Positions 26,501 through 38,723 of a DNA stretch of 64,000 nucleotides are shown piece after piece. The notes beneath the pieces were generated by a model. It was not told the DNA's origin. It searched no databases and worked only from the letters and a program-made list of their open reading frames with translations. The position numbers and the translations under genes were made by a program. How positions within the stretch are numbered: position 1 is the first letter of the stretch; every line of letters begins with the position of its first letter. Origin of the DNA: Albifimbria verrucaria (Eukaryota > Ascomycota > Sordariomycetes > Hypocreales > Stachybotryaceae); the NCBI GenBank assembly GCA_020081605.1, contig JAHREC010000013.1, positions 4,340,001 through 4,404,000 on the forward strand, given 5' to 3'.

Positions 26501-28210
26501 ACGGGCTAGGCCAAGGGGTCCCATGGAAGCACCCCTGAGGAGGTGCAGTGATGTGGGTGAGTCGGGTGGAGAGACAGGAGTCCCAGGTGCCTGTATCCCT
26601 GCACTAGCAAAGGTAGGCGGTGGCTTTGAGTTAGCGTGTCTGTCTGCCAAAACAGCCCCTTCTTTCTCCTCTCGTCTCCTCTCTCCCTCCCTTCCCTTAT
26701 CAGGACACTTTTTTCTTCCCTCCCCACCCACCCAGCCAGGAGCTGCTGTGCCGTGCGTCACTGTCACCTCTTCAACCACGCACACCACTGCCCACCCTCC
26801 CGCTCCCCCAAACGCCAGCCAGGGTGTCACCGGTTCTTTCGTCCACACCAAAGGAATGCACTCTCTTGTACGCTCGGGAATACAGCTCCCATTGGAGCGG
26901 TCAATCGCAGTTGCTGACGAAAGGGGCGTGCGCCTGGAAAGCACAGTGTCATCCACAAGTCGACAGAGCTGGAGGATCAAGAGAAAAGGATAATGCAGAC
27001 GACTTGAGAAGTCAATTGCTCACTAATTCTCCCCAATTGACGTTGGCCATCAACTAACGCCTGAGGGTTATCACAACTGCATTCCCCAAAACACGCGTTC
27101 GTGGCTCGAGCGCACATCTCTTCGTCTTTTCTTCTCTTCTACTCTTGCTGCGCTCGCGCTTGTCTGTTCCAATTCCCTATCGCTATTTGGTTGCGGTTCA
27201 AAGCCTCATATCCGTCCTCTTTGCTGAATCATACAGCTTGCTCTGGACGAGGCTAGTTGCTGCTCTTGGAGTGTCGCCTAGGATAGTGCTCGACAGCTAC
27301 CTGCTAGTTCCGTACCTCCCTCTCACGCCCCCTTCTCGCCCGCTTGAGCACATTGCTGAGCCCTCGACTCCTGCTTTGACGGATCCTCAACCTCGACCCG
27401 GCCTGACGTGACGACGATCTGCGCGGGAATCGACGACGTTGCCCTGCCCTGGTTCTCTCTGACATGTTCGTGGAAACCGCTTCAAACCTCATCAACTAAA
27501 AAAAAACGAACCCCGGACCCTGGAGCCTTTGCCACTACTCAGAACCAACGGTACGTCCGCCTGCTTGGACAAGTCCGAGCCCTGACCCCTGGGAACGCAC
27601 GGCCAGGATGTGGCCCTGCGACCGGACTCGTTTTCTCCATACGTTGCCCTGTACAGTCATTGTCCTGCCCTGGTCCGACCATACTCTGCGCTCTCCACGT
27701 TTGGGCTGCATTTACAAGGCCGTTCTTGCCATGTCATTGCCATGACCCGCTGTGACATGACATTCCTCTACAGTCCCTCCTACCTTTCCCCCTTCATTCC
27801 AGTTACCAACCTCAACACTACTTCCATAACATTCAAACTTGTTGTCGACAGCTGCTGACATCACACTGCGCCCAGCGGATCGCATACCTCGCTTGTTCGG
27901 TCGACCTTGTGCTGGTCTGCTGAGTTGCTGGAGCACCACCACCACCACCACCCACGCAGACTCGGTCGCCCTTGACAGCACCGATTCCTAGCCCGCCGGA
28001 AAACAACACCGACGCCAATTCTTTGCGATTTTCGAACAAAGCATCGTGGTCGCCAATTGACTGCTCGAGCTGCCACCCGAATTCTATTGGCTTAGATCTC
28101 GACTGCCTTCTTCGTTGTGCGACCTAGGAGAGAGAGCTAGCTGGTTGTCGTTTCAACTCGGCTTCCGGACCGAATCGACAACTCATGACCTAAATTAAGC
28201 GCCGACCGCC
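26501..28210 (+). promoter_or_regulatory. Pyrimidine-rich upstream region and probable long leader of the RasGEF gene
   Basis: Strong C/T bias on the + strand (26640-26720, 27120-27150, 27770-27830) and an (ACC)n tract at 27934-27953 precede the RasGEF start. Pyrimidine tracts before the transcription start are usual in highly regulated filamentous-fungal genes. The stretch contains many ATG triplets, for example several in 27727-27765, so either it includes leader introns or the transcript has upstream reading frames. Confidence 0.4.
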
Positions 28211-31200
28211 ATGTTGAGCGACGGTTCCATCCGAGCAAGTCTACAAGTGGCTCCTTTATCGCTTGCGAAGTCTCATCAGGCTGTTTCCCATGGATCAACA
28301 GAGCCCCATCAGCATCAGAAGGACGTCTACCTACAATCACACATGACGCCACCAACGACACCGAACGGGTCGCAGGAGGATTTGACGCCGGAGCAAGCGA
28401 CCCCCAGTATTTCACAACTTTCTAAGAGCCTTCTATTCCTTCCACCCGACCTACGCCATCGCCGACTCAAGCGTGACCCTACCCTTAGACGAGGGCGATG
28501 TTGTTCTGGTTCACTCGATTCACACCAATGGCTGGGCCGATGGCACCCGCCTGTCGTCTGGTGCAAGAGGCTGGCTGCCTACCAATTACTGCGAACCCTA
28601 TGAACCCGACGACCTGCGCAACCTGCTCAAGGCTTTGCTTAACTTCTGGGACCTTCTAAGGAGCACATCCGTGAATGATAGCGAGATCTTTGGCAACCAA
28701 GAGTTTATGAAAGGCGTTATTGCCGGAGTTCGCTTCCTTTTGGTAAGGCAAACCCTCAAAATTTCTCGAGCTATCCTCGATTCTAATCCCGTATGTTCAG
28801 GAGCGCACCAATTGCTTGAATAGAGAGTCCGCCATTGTACAACGCAATGATAGTTTACGGAAATGCCGCAAGGGTTTGTTATCCGAGTTATCATCACTGG
28901 TTAAAACTGCAAAGAAGCTTCAAGATGGTCAAAGAGGAATGGCAAGTCCGGCAGAGGACGTCAACGATATCGTTGACGAGATGATTTTGAGAGCTTTCAA
29001 GATTGTGACGAAGGGTGTACGGTTCCTGGACGTACTCGAGGAGGACAAGAAGACCCGTCTTCCCGCTTCGGTGACCGTCATGGCCACGGTTACAGAGGAG
29101 GCCTTCGTTCCACCTACCCTCCGGCAGACCGCGCAGCATTTGATGACCAAAGCCAGGATCATGGAAGCGATGCTGGCTCCCGCGCAACCGTTGATGATGC
29201 AAGTGCCAGCGTTGCTACATCTGAGTCAGGTGAAGCTTCAAGTTTGCTTGCTGTTGCTACTTGGAACAAGCGCAACTCCCTTAACTCGTCGGGACACTAT
29301 GCCTTGCATAGGTTGTCTCAGTGCAACCCTTCGCAATCCAACCGCCTGTCGGCCAGCTTCTCTCATCGCATGTCGCTCGCCGGTCCCTCGCCCTTGTCGA
29401 GGCCCCACCATCTTGTCTCAGAGCGATTGAATCGCAATCACGACAAATTCTTGTCCCACCTCGGGTCTTTCATTGGTCGATTGCATCTCCAGTCTCAGTC
29501 GCGTCCAGAGCTGGCCATGGCCATTAAACATTCTGCCACGTCTGGAGGAGTTGCTTACTGTTGTTGATGCCGTATGTAATCATAACAACTCCAATGCCCA
29601 CGCGTTGACCCAGGCTCGAACCATATTATTTGAGCGTATATACGATCTGGTGTTTTCGGCTAGGGACACCCTTGCTCACGCTGCAACCGAAGAGGCCGAT
29701 GTTATTATGCTCCAAGATAACAGCCTTCTGCTCATGTCGGCGACTGGCTGTGTCAGGGCGGCTGGCGAATGCGTAGCCAAAGCCAAGGCGGCCATTGAGC
29801 GCATTGGCGACTTTGAATTTGAGCTTGAAGAGAACGTTCTCGGCATTGATTTGACTATCCTCGACACTGTTCCGCAGCTGAGGCAACGAACCGATTCAGT
29901 GGCTACTCGTTCTGATGCTGGAAGCATTGCTGACTCTTCTCGAACATCGGAATCATCAGGCCCAACTTCACGACGGCCAACGCTTGCCTCACTGGACAAG
30001 CCGTTGCCCGAGGTCCCCGAGATTGATGTGTCCATTGAAGGACAGCAGCAAGAGCAACCTACTATCCTACCTCGCTCTGTCGGCGTGAGCCAGAATAGTA
30101 ACCTGTCTGTGACATCAACGACGATGCCCACCCGCGCCGCGTTTCCTTCCCTTCCCCGAATCGCTACTACCCACTTACCTCCTCACAATGCCAGCCCAGT
30201 GGACCATAGTAGCCATGGGCACGATTTTTCAGCAACTCACTTTGACAGTTTCGTGGCTTCTAGTGCTGGAAGTAGCGCCACCTATCTGAGCCGTGATTCC
30301 GAGGCAAGCCTAATATCTCAAGGCTCTCAAATTTCGACTAGAGCTACAACACCTGACCACACATTAGTGCCTCGGAATCAAGCATCGATGTCAGACATGA
30401 GTGCGACTGATTGCGCTCCAGCTCAGGACGATGTTGACGACGTCGAGTGTAGACTACTTGAAAAGACCTTTGCGCACGAGCTCATGTTCAACAAGGAGGG
30501 CCAAGTTACTGGTGGCTCGTTACCGGCTCTGGTCGAGCGGCTGACCACTCATGGATCGACTCCTGATGCGACATTTGTTTCCACATTCTACCTTACATTC
30601 AGATTATTCTGTTCCCCGCTGAAACTCACGGAAGCTCTCATTGAACGCTTCGAATACGTTGGCGAGGCGTCTCACATGGCAGGACCTGTACGACTTAGGG
30701 TCTACAACGCTTTCAAAAGCTGGCTCGAGTCTCACTGGAGGGACGAGACGGATCGAGTCGCCCTCCAACTGATCATTCCTTTCGCAGAGCTACGACTTGG
30801 TGCTGTGTTACCATCTGCCGGTCGTCGCCTATTGGAGCTTGCACAGCGAGTTTCCGGCGATGGATCTTTGGTTCCCCGCCTCGTTTCGTCCATGGGAAAG
30901 AATAATGCATCTCTTGCTCAGCTGGTAGCTGCAGACATCCCAACCCCACAGACGTCTATCACAAAGAGCCAGCAGAACTTGCTGAATACATTCAAGAGTG
31001 GCGGAAATATGCCCACCATATTGGACTTCGATGCTGTGGAGCTGGCGCGACAACTGACGATCAAACAAATGAACATTTTCTGCGCCATTCTGCCTGAGGA
31101 GCTTCTTGCTTCACAATGGATGAAGAATGGTGGTGTCAACGCGCCTAACGTCAAAGCCATGTCCGCTCTTTCCACGGACTTGTCCAATCTCGTGGCCGAC

Positions 31201-31827
31201 ACAATTTTACAGTACCCAGAGATTAAGAAGCGGGCTGCAGTTATCAAGCAGTGGATCAAAATTGCCCAACACTGTTATGAACTTCATAACTATGATGGCC
31301 TCATGGCCATCATCTGCATCTTGAACAGCAGCACCATTAGCCGTCTTCGCAAAACGTGGGATGCAGTCTCTCAGAAGAGGCGAGAAGCGTTACGATCACT
31401 CCAAGAAGTCGTCGAGCCTTCGCAAAACCACAAGGCCCTCCGTACACGCTTGCACGACCATGTGCCACCCTGCCTCCCCTTCCTCGGCATGTACCTTACT
31501 GATTTGACATTTGTCGACATTGGCAACCCTGCCACAAAGCATATTTCTCTTGGCAACGATTCGGAAGAGGACGGTCAGAATGACTTGACAGTTGTCAACT
31601 TTGATAAGCACACTCGTACAGCAAAGATCATTAGGGAATTACAGCGTTTCCAGATCCCATATCGCTTAGTTGAGGTGCCGGATATGCAGGAATGGATGAC
31701 AGCACAGATTCATCGTGTTCAGGAGACTTCGGAAGGCAACGTGCAGGTAACATACTACCGAAAGAGCCTTTTGCTGGAGCCTCGAGAGAGTGCTGTGCGC
31801 ACTCCCATTGAGCCCCTACCCCGGTGA
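28211..31827 (+). CDS. CDC25: Ras guanine-nucleotide exchange factor, Cdc25 type (SH3 + RasGEF_N + RasGEF)
   Basis: Activates Ras by GDP release, upstream of cAMP/PKA and MAPK signalling. Exons 28211-28742 and 28801-31827 flank a 58-nt intron; about 1187 aa. An SH3 domain lies at about residues 68-130 (FLRAFYSFHP ... LDEGDVVLVHS ... GARGWLPTNYCE). A long helical, Ser-rich middle follows. RasGEF_N begins near residue 735 (ELMFNKEGQVTGGSLPALVE) and the catalytic CDC25 domain near 920, with LARQLTIKQMNIFCAI, VIKQWIKIAQHCYELHNYDG and FLGMYLTDLTFVDIGNP. This order matches fungal Cdc25. The frame slips at C5 28401-28405 (two bases missing), C3 29117-29119 (one missing) and near 29541-29550 (net +1: two missing or one extra). 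Start choice is the first ATG of the SH3-containing frame. Confidence 0.88.
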
Positions 31828-34680
31828 CGGCTGGTCCTCGAGGGGATCTATTCGGCTGGATGACACGGGACCGTGGTGGTCAAACAACTACGGCATAGAC
31901 GGGAAGCTCGCGTGGCCCGCCTTGCTTTTTCCAGTCCGAACGAGTGTCGATGATCGGCTCTCAAAGCATTTTACCCAACCTACCTCTTCGCACATATTGC
32001 CCATCGTACTTTACATTCGCCTTTGATACCCCAATTTACAGATTTTTTCTTCTTTTGTTTTATCATGTCTCATGTACAGCCTTGCAGACTTCATGGTCTT
32101 GATAACCGCCTACATCGTTCATCGCCACACATTCTGCTTAGTGAGAGTTGGTGTCAGATGCCGGTTCACACATTCACTCAGTCGCTTAGTCGACCAACCA
32201 CAACCCTTTCTCAAGTGTACCAACATAATTTCTCACGGAAGAACAAGTGCGCAAGCGCGTTGAAGCACCCTTAACAGGTTGCAATATATCAATGCACACT
32301 AGTTGTGCAACTGAATACCGACCTGCAAAGGTTCGCTTATGGATGCAGATGGGAGGGACACACCTCTACATTTCCTGCAAAGTCGGAAGCATGCAGGGAA
32401 GGAGCCAGAGGAGCAACCTCCCCGGCCGGTTGGATTATGCATACCATCAACCATGGTTTCAGGGTATAGGGCCAACGAGGAGTTTGGATTTCAACTTTTT
32501 TTTCTTGTTCTCAGGGCTACGAGGGGCGTTACAAGGAGGCTGGCATTGCTTGGACAGGGGTTCGGGGAGTTCGAAGGAAAAGGAAAATCAAATTTGTTGG
32601 TTTAGCTGGTACAACGCAGCGAGAAGCAGCGCCAGGGAGCACAGCATTGTTGAGATGAGATGCCGTGTATAGCAGCTCCTCCGCCTCATGTATCATACCG
32701 ATGTACTAGGCGACGATATTTTCTAGTTGAATAGTGAGGAAACTAAAGCTCCATGCACCTGACTCCAAGTTTGCGTAAAGCATTGTGAAATCACGTTTTA
32801 CAAGCTACAAGTCCGGGACCCCTTAAGAGCGGGAGACTGCCCATGGCTTGATATGGAAATTTGGGAACCGCCCGCTTTGCAACCAGAGACTCGGTAGTAA
32901 TACATCAGGGTAATGCAGAGTAGTGATTAGTGCTTTTCGAGGTGCCACGAGCAGTCCACGTGTGCGAGAGTGGGATGAAACCAAGCAGGGTTTTCGTAGT
33001 CTGGGGTGCGTTCTATGTTGGTTCCCGACCAACAGGCGAGGCTGGAGCACATGGGGAGCAGATATCGGTTCTCGGGTGCTGGAGGTTGAGATGCATGCAT
33101 TGCTTGTCGCGTGGTTGCAACAGACCCACGTGTAGGTTTGATAACGGAAGTGGGTGTGACCGCTGCTGCTGATAGAGCATGATGTAACGATGAATTCAGG
33201 TCAGGGGAAAGGCCAAATGGAGGCAAGGATCATAGCGAGGCTAACGTCTGGCTTGTGGTAAGGCTTAGGATGAATGCTGTGCGAAGCAACCCTTTGAGTA
33301 GAGAGAATGAAACCTTCCCCAGCCTCAGTCACGCCCGTTGGTAACACTGGCCAGGGTGCTGCGATTTGTCCGAGACATCAAGGAGAGAGAGCGAAACGGA
33401 TGTCGGCAGATGATCAAGCCATGGCTTAAGTGGCGTAACGGGGAACCAGCATAGTGAGATGGTCCTACAGTAAGATGGTAATGGCAATGCCAGTCACGTA
33501 AGGGGATACGAGAGATAGGACGGGCATGCTGTATAAGCTTCCCCATTGCGGCGGTCCAGGAGTCCACGGTGTTTATGTTTACTGGTGGACGACAGCAGAC
33601 AGGCCTGGCAGAGGCTCTCCCGATCCTCCGATCCCCCTATGAAGCAAAGTGCTGCGCGTACAGATAAGTTAACAAGCATATTATGGCTGGTCCTGTGGCT
33701 TGTTTTCGTGAGGGACCATGGACAAGGTCAAGGGTCGGTAAGCAAGCTTTAGTGCCACGGCGAAAAGGCGGATGGGAAAAGCTATGCGGAGAATTAGTTA
33801 AGGAAACGTTACATTGGGGATTGACAAGTCAAGGTAGCTCGGGGAGAGACAGGGGTGTAGGGAAATGGAACAGCGACCAATCTCTGGTTTTGGTGACCCC
33901 ATTCATCGGCTTAGCCAAGGGGACTAGGCTGGACTAATTAACCTGCAATTACAGAGTACAGGACGGCACGATCGATCATCAATGCGTCGTGGCTATCAAC
34001 GGCCTTTGCTCCAAGCCGTCAAAGGCAAGGGGAGAGGGAATGATTCACAGCCTTGGCCAGCTGACCGGACGTCACATGCTATTCGTATGGCATGTATGGA
34101 CGGACAGGAATTACGAGGAGGAGTGGCTTTCCTTTGGCGCAAGGTCGTTGTTTCGTCACTTGTCGCATTTGGCAAAAGAAATCCAAGGAGAGATCGTAAG
34201 GTAATGGAAAAGAAGAGGCGTGTATTTTATTACATCGGGCTGGATGTCAGGTGCTATTGTCTGTTTGGATAATACGCATGAGGATGTACATATAATACAC
34301 ATATGCTTAACTTGGTTGGCGTCTCAGGTTCTCTCAATCAATGTCTTCGTTAAATTCTAGAAGATGACTTGCGAAAAGAAGTGTGTTAAAAAGAAAGAAA
34401 CACAAGAGAGAAATGGAGAAAAGAAAGAGTTTGTACTGCACCGTGCTATGCCGTATTGTTGGAGCAAGGGTGTAGTGCGGTCAGTACGGTACGGTAGCAT
34501 GTCTGGTTGATAGTCACTTCGACACGAGGATGAAGAGGAGGGGTTGGAAAAGCCAATCAGGCAACCGGACGGTCAAATTCGGGCCTTTCTTATCGATCCG
34601 GGAAGCCGCCACCAGACCAGGTTCATGTACCGGTCGCTTAGGGCGAACTGCCCAAGATAGAAACGAGCTGGGGAGGAAAT

Positions 34681-34763
34681 GGTTGGTGGTGGTTGGGCTC
34701 TTTGGTCGCGGTGCGGTGCGGTATGGTGGTGGAGGGTGGTGGAGGTGGAGGTGGAGGGTGGTG
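34681..34763 (+). repeat. G-rich GGT/GGAGGT degenerate repeat
   Basis: Repeated GGTGGT, GCGGT and GGAGGTGGA units with many GG and GGG runs on the + strand and almost no C. The density of G-runs could allow quadruplex formation; this is inference. Confidence 0.7.
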
Positions 34764-36407
34764 CATGCACTTCACTGTAGGAAGCGCGATGTGCACTGGA
34801 CTGGAGGTACAGTATGCACCTAGGTAGGTACTGTAGGCAACCTGTGGTATGGTGTGGTGGTGTGGTGGGGACTCTTAGTCAGTATCGTACTAAGGTATCT
34901 CCCGCTGGTGACATGGGGGGCAGCGAAACGGAGCAGCATTCAGTTCCTGCGAATACTACTTACTTACTGCGGTAGACTGCGAGGTGAACAAGGTTAACTT
35001 GGTGCTGATTGTTCAACATTGATGATCATGGGTGACGGACCTTGCATTTACCGGCACCAGGATGCTTGCGACCAGCTCATCCTGTTGCTATTATATGGGG
35101 GCTTTTTGGACAGTCATTTGATGTACAGCACTACCTAGGAGGTAGGCACTGATATGCATGTACGTTGATAGAAGAGAAGGGCCCCCGCCCTGGACATGCG
35201 TCCCCATGAGGTTAAGCTGCCGTGTAAACGGTAAGGAAGGAGATCCTGGGAAAGACCCTTGACGGTTGTTTCTCTGCACCCAAGTCGCGTGATAAGGATA
35301 GGTAGCGTCGTAAATGGGCCAGAGGCTCTTTTCTCCCTTTCCTTTCCATCTCCCTTATCGAACCTACCTTGGTACTGTACATCCATCCCACTGCACCGTA
35401 CAATATTACTGCATCCGTACCGCCGCCGAGGATTGCCATCGCTGGTTAGCCCAGCATTCCAGCATCGGCTGGCCATGGTCATGGTTACTGTGCCTACGGG
35501 GGCGGTTCGGGGCATGGCGCCAACTAATCAAACGAAGCCGCCATCTTTTTCCTTCTGCCCCCTCTTATTACCGGCGCGTGCAGACACCAAGTTACATGCT
35601 TAGAGGCTTTCGGCAGGAGCCGAGTCTTTTCCATAGTCGCCGAGGATCACGGTAGACGACCGAGTTGCTTCGACGATGCCGATGGAAGCAACCTCAAGAT
35701 GAGCACGTGTAGAAGAAGTTACCACTCACTGTATCGAAATACCATGGGTAAGGCACCTGGTAGGTACTCTAGGTAGGCACTTATATGACCAACTGAAATA
35801 CCAAGGTAGGTACGGAGTGCGGATTACAGGACTGTCCAATTCGATCCGGTCCCCAAAGTCCCTGCACCAAGAGAAAGCACAGACTTCTTCTCCCCCTCCT
35901 CCAAATTCCTCTTCCCCATCTTTTGATCTACACACTTGTGATTCTCCAACCACTGCTGCACACCATTCCCCACCCCTTGTCCATTGTCACGTAACCTGCC
36001 CGTCGTTCGTCTCACCCTCCATCCAAGCCCGACTCGTCTGTACGAGACAACAGCACAGCACCGCGCAGGATGTGGCCGCCCGCCGGTTCAGCCCTGGCCT
36101 GGCCCGGCCTTGCGCTTGCACTTACACATGCCTGGACCATCGGGGTCTCGCATACAACGTGGTGCCTCTCCCTTGTAGCCGTCTGAGCTACAGTATCTCC
36201 TCCTGTCCGTCGTGAGAACAAGGCCGTCCCTACGTTCGTTTAGCAGTTCGTTGCTACCATCCTATCGGGTCCTCGGACTTTTTGCTACCATCCACTTCCC
36301 ACTGCTCCCAGCGTCACATCTTCCAATCATCAAACATACCCGACCCTTCTCCCTCCTCAGATGCCCTCGCTGCAGGACGTCGTCGTATTTCCAAAGCTCG
36401 CTCGTGC

Positions 36408-36451
36408 CATCCATCCATCCAACCATCCAACCATCCATCCACCCATCCCAT
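36408..36451 (+). repeat. CATC/CAAC tetranucleotide repeat
   Basis: Tandem CATC units interrupted by CAAC and CACC, within the pyrimidine-rich sequence upstream of the UNC93-like gene. Confidence 0.8.
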
Positions 36452-36885
36452 CCTTCCGTCTCCAACCAACGAGACGGCACGAACCACTCTTTGCTGTCCG
36501 CCGTCGGCTCACTCACCTCGCCTTTCATCTGACTGGCTCCACAACCCTGGTCTTCTGCTACATGCCTACCTGCAGACCCTTGCACATTGCCGGGTGCTAC
36601 CCTCCTCCACACCTTGTGCTTCCTGCCAGCCAGATCGGCCTTGCTTTTGTGGTCTAGACAAAAGATTGAAATACTGACAAGCCCGCCCTGCCCCGTCCTG
36701 ATCCTCTTTCTTGTCTTGTCTCTCGCTCCCACGGCCCAGGGTCTCTTCTCCTTGCTTCTTCTCGGAGTCCCCTCTCTTCCTCAAAGGCACAGCGTCCCTC
36801 GACCGGCTTGCAGCGGGTCTGAATTTACACCCTTGCCTTCACCTCACCACACATCTCTCACCGGCTCTTCGTCTTCATCGCAACC

Positions 36886-38723
36886 ATGTCCGGCCCCGCC
36901 ACTGAAGCCAAGACCGAGTCCTTGACGGAGGAGAAGCCAGCTGCCCCCGTCGCCACTGAAACTCATGCAGCCACTCCCGACTATGTCGATCGCCCCGCTG
37001 GCTGGATGTACCGTGGACGTCGCATCTTCGGCAGAGAACTCTGGTACGCTTCGCCCAAGGTCCAGCTGGTGATGGTGTCCTTCGTCTGCTTTCTCTGCCC
37101 CGGCATGTACAATGCCCTTACCGGCCTCGGCGGTGGTGGCCAGGTCGACCTGTCAGCTCAGACGGATGCCGCCACGGCCCTCTACAGCACTTTCGCCGTT
37201 GTCGGTTTCTTCGCAGGTACCTTTGCCAACCGTCTGGGTCTCCGCCTGACCCTCTCCATTGGTGGTTTGGGATACTGCATCTATGGCGCATCCTTCCTCA
37301 GCTACTCTCATAACCAGAACAGGGGCTTTGTCATCTTTGCTGGTGCTTTCCTTGGTCTCTGCGCCGGTCTCCTGTGGACTGCTCAGGGCGCCATCATGAT
37401 GTCTTACCCTCCCGAAGAGAGCAAGGGCCGCTACATTTCGTGGTTCTGGATCATCTTCAACATGGGCGCCGTCATTGGCTCTCTCGTGAGTTTTAACCCC
37501 GTCCCCCTACTAGCTGGTGTCATTTTCCTTGGTATATCATGATTCTTTCTGCTGGTTCTTCGGTTTCAGTAATTGAGGTCAGAGGTCTTACCTCGACATT
37601 TGCGATTAAATGGCATATACTTTACCAAAGCCAAAGCACTAACTCGCTTCCTTTCTTAGATCCCCTCGCACAGAACGTCAACAACACCACCGGCAATGTC
37701 ACGGACGGAACGTACGCTGCTTTCATTGTTCTCATGGCTCTTGGTGCCCTCTTGGCCCTGTTCCTCGTCGACGCCGGCAAGGTCATTCGTGAGGACCACA
37801 CCAAGGTCATCTTGATGAAGAACCCTTCCTGGTCCGGCGAGTTTATTGGTCTCTGGGAGACGCTCTACAAGGAGCCCTGGATCCTGCTTCTGTTCCCCAT
37901 GTTCTTCTCTTCCAACATCTTTTACACCTACCAGAACAACGACATGAACGGCGCCCACTTCAACACCCGTACTCGTGCCCTGAACAATCTGCTCTACTGG
38001 GTCGCCCAGATTCTCGGTGCCATCATCGTTGGACACGCCCTTGACTACAGCAAGCTGAGCCGAAGTCTTCGTGCCAAGATCTCCATTGTCGCCCTCTTCT
38101 CGCTGACATTTATCATCTGGGGTGGTGGCTATGAGTGGCAGCGCCACCAGGCCTCCCGCGAGGTTGTGGAGGCGGCGGACAAGTCCTACGAGCCCTTGAA
38201 GGTGGACTGGACAGATGGCGGCAAGCGCTTCATCGGACCCATGTTCCTCTACTTCTTTTACGGCCTGTTTGATGCTGTGTGGCAGACATCTGTTTACTGG
38301 TAAGTGCGCGGGTGCAATATCGGTTTAGAACATTATGTTTGGAAGACGGAGACTAATTTGCACACAGGTACATGGGTGCACTTTCCAACTCGGGCCGCAA
38401 GGCTGCGAACTATGCTGGTAAGCTTCCCCAACGATACCTGGGCTGCATAATGATGCTGACAGTTGGATGCCAGGTTTCTACAAGGGCGTGCAGAGTGCCG
38501 GCGCGGCCATCTTCTGGCGTCTTGACGGCCTCAAGAAGCCATACGACACAATGTTCGGTGCCACCTGGGGCTGCGTTGCCGCCTCGCTCCTCATTGCCGC
38601 CCCGTCATCTTCTGGAAGATCCAGGACCACGTCCCCATCGAGCAGGACCTGAAGTTCAGTGACGAGACCATTGAGGATGTCATTGCAGGCCCCGTTGACG
38701 CCAAGGCAGACGAGAAGGCCTGA
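36886..38723 (+). CDS. UNC93-like (DUF895) multi-spanning membrane protein, MFS fold
   Basis: Fungal UNC93-like family member; localisation and substrate are not established for most fungal relatives. Exons 36886-37485, 37660-38299, 38368-38417 and 38474-38723, all GT-AG (about 513 aa). A hydrophilic 40-residue N-tail precedes the conserved RGRRIFGRELWYASPKVQL and the first membrane helix (FVCFLCPGMYNALTGLGGGG). Further family landmarks are GLCAGLLWTAQGAIMMSYP, ESKGRYISWFWIIFNMGAV, FFSSNIFYTYQNNDMNGAHF and FFYGLFDAVWQTSVYWYMG. The C-tail is acidic and ends KADEKA. One C is missing at 37662-37665 just after the first acceptor (restoring SLIPLAQN) and one at 38600-38603 (restoring AAPVIFWKIQDH). 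The start is the first ATG and has an adenine three bases upstream in a CAACC context. Confidence 0.87.

Larger units (their letters stand above)
31828..36885. other. 5-kb intergenic region, probable promoter/leader of the UNC93-like gene at its right end
   Basis: No supported gene. The left part (31.8-34.5 kb) has only short frames. From 34.4 to 35.8 kb there are GGTAGGTA-type motifs and a G-rich tract. From about 35.85 to 36.88 kb the + strand is strongly pyrimidine-rich, consistent with a long leader or promoter of the gene at 36886. Confidence 0.5.

Noticed and set aside
26417..26993. Opposed frames of 187 (-) and 156 (+) codons
   Set aside because: Low-complexity pyrimidine/purine sequence gives open frames on both strands; no conserved block in either.
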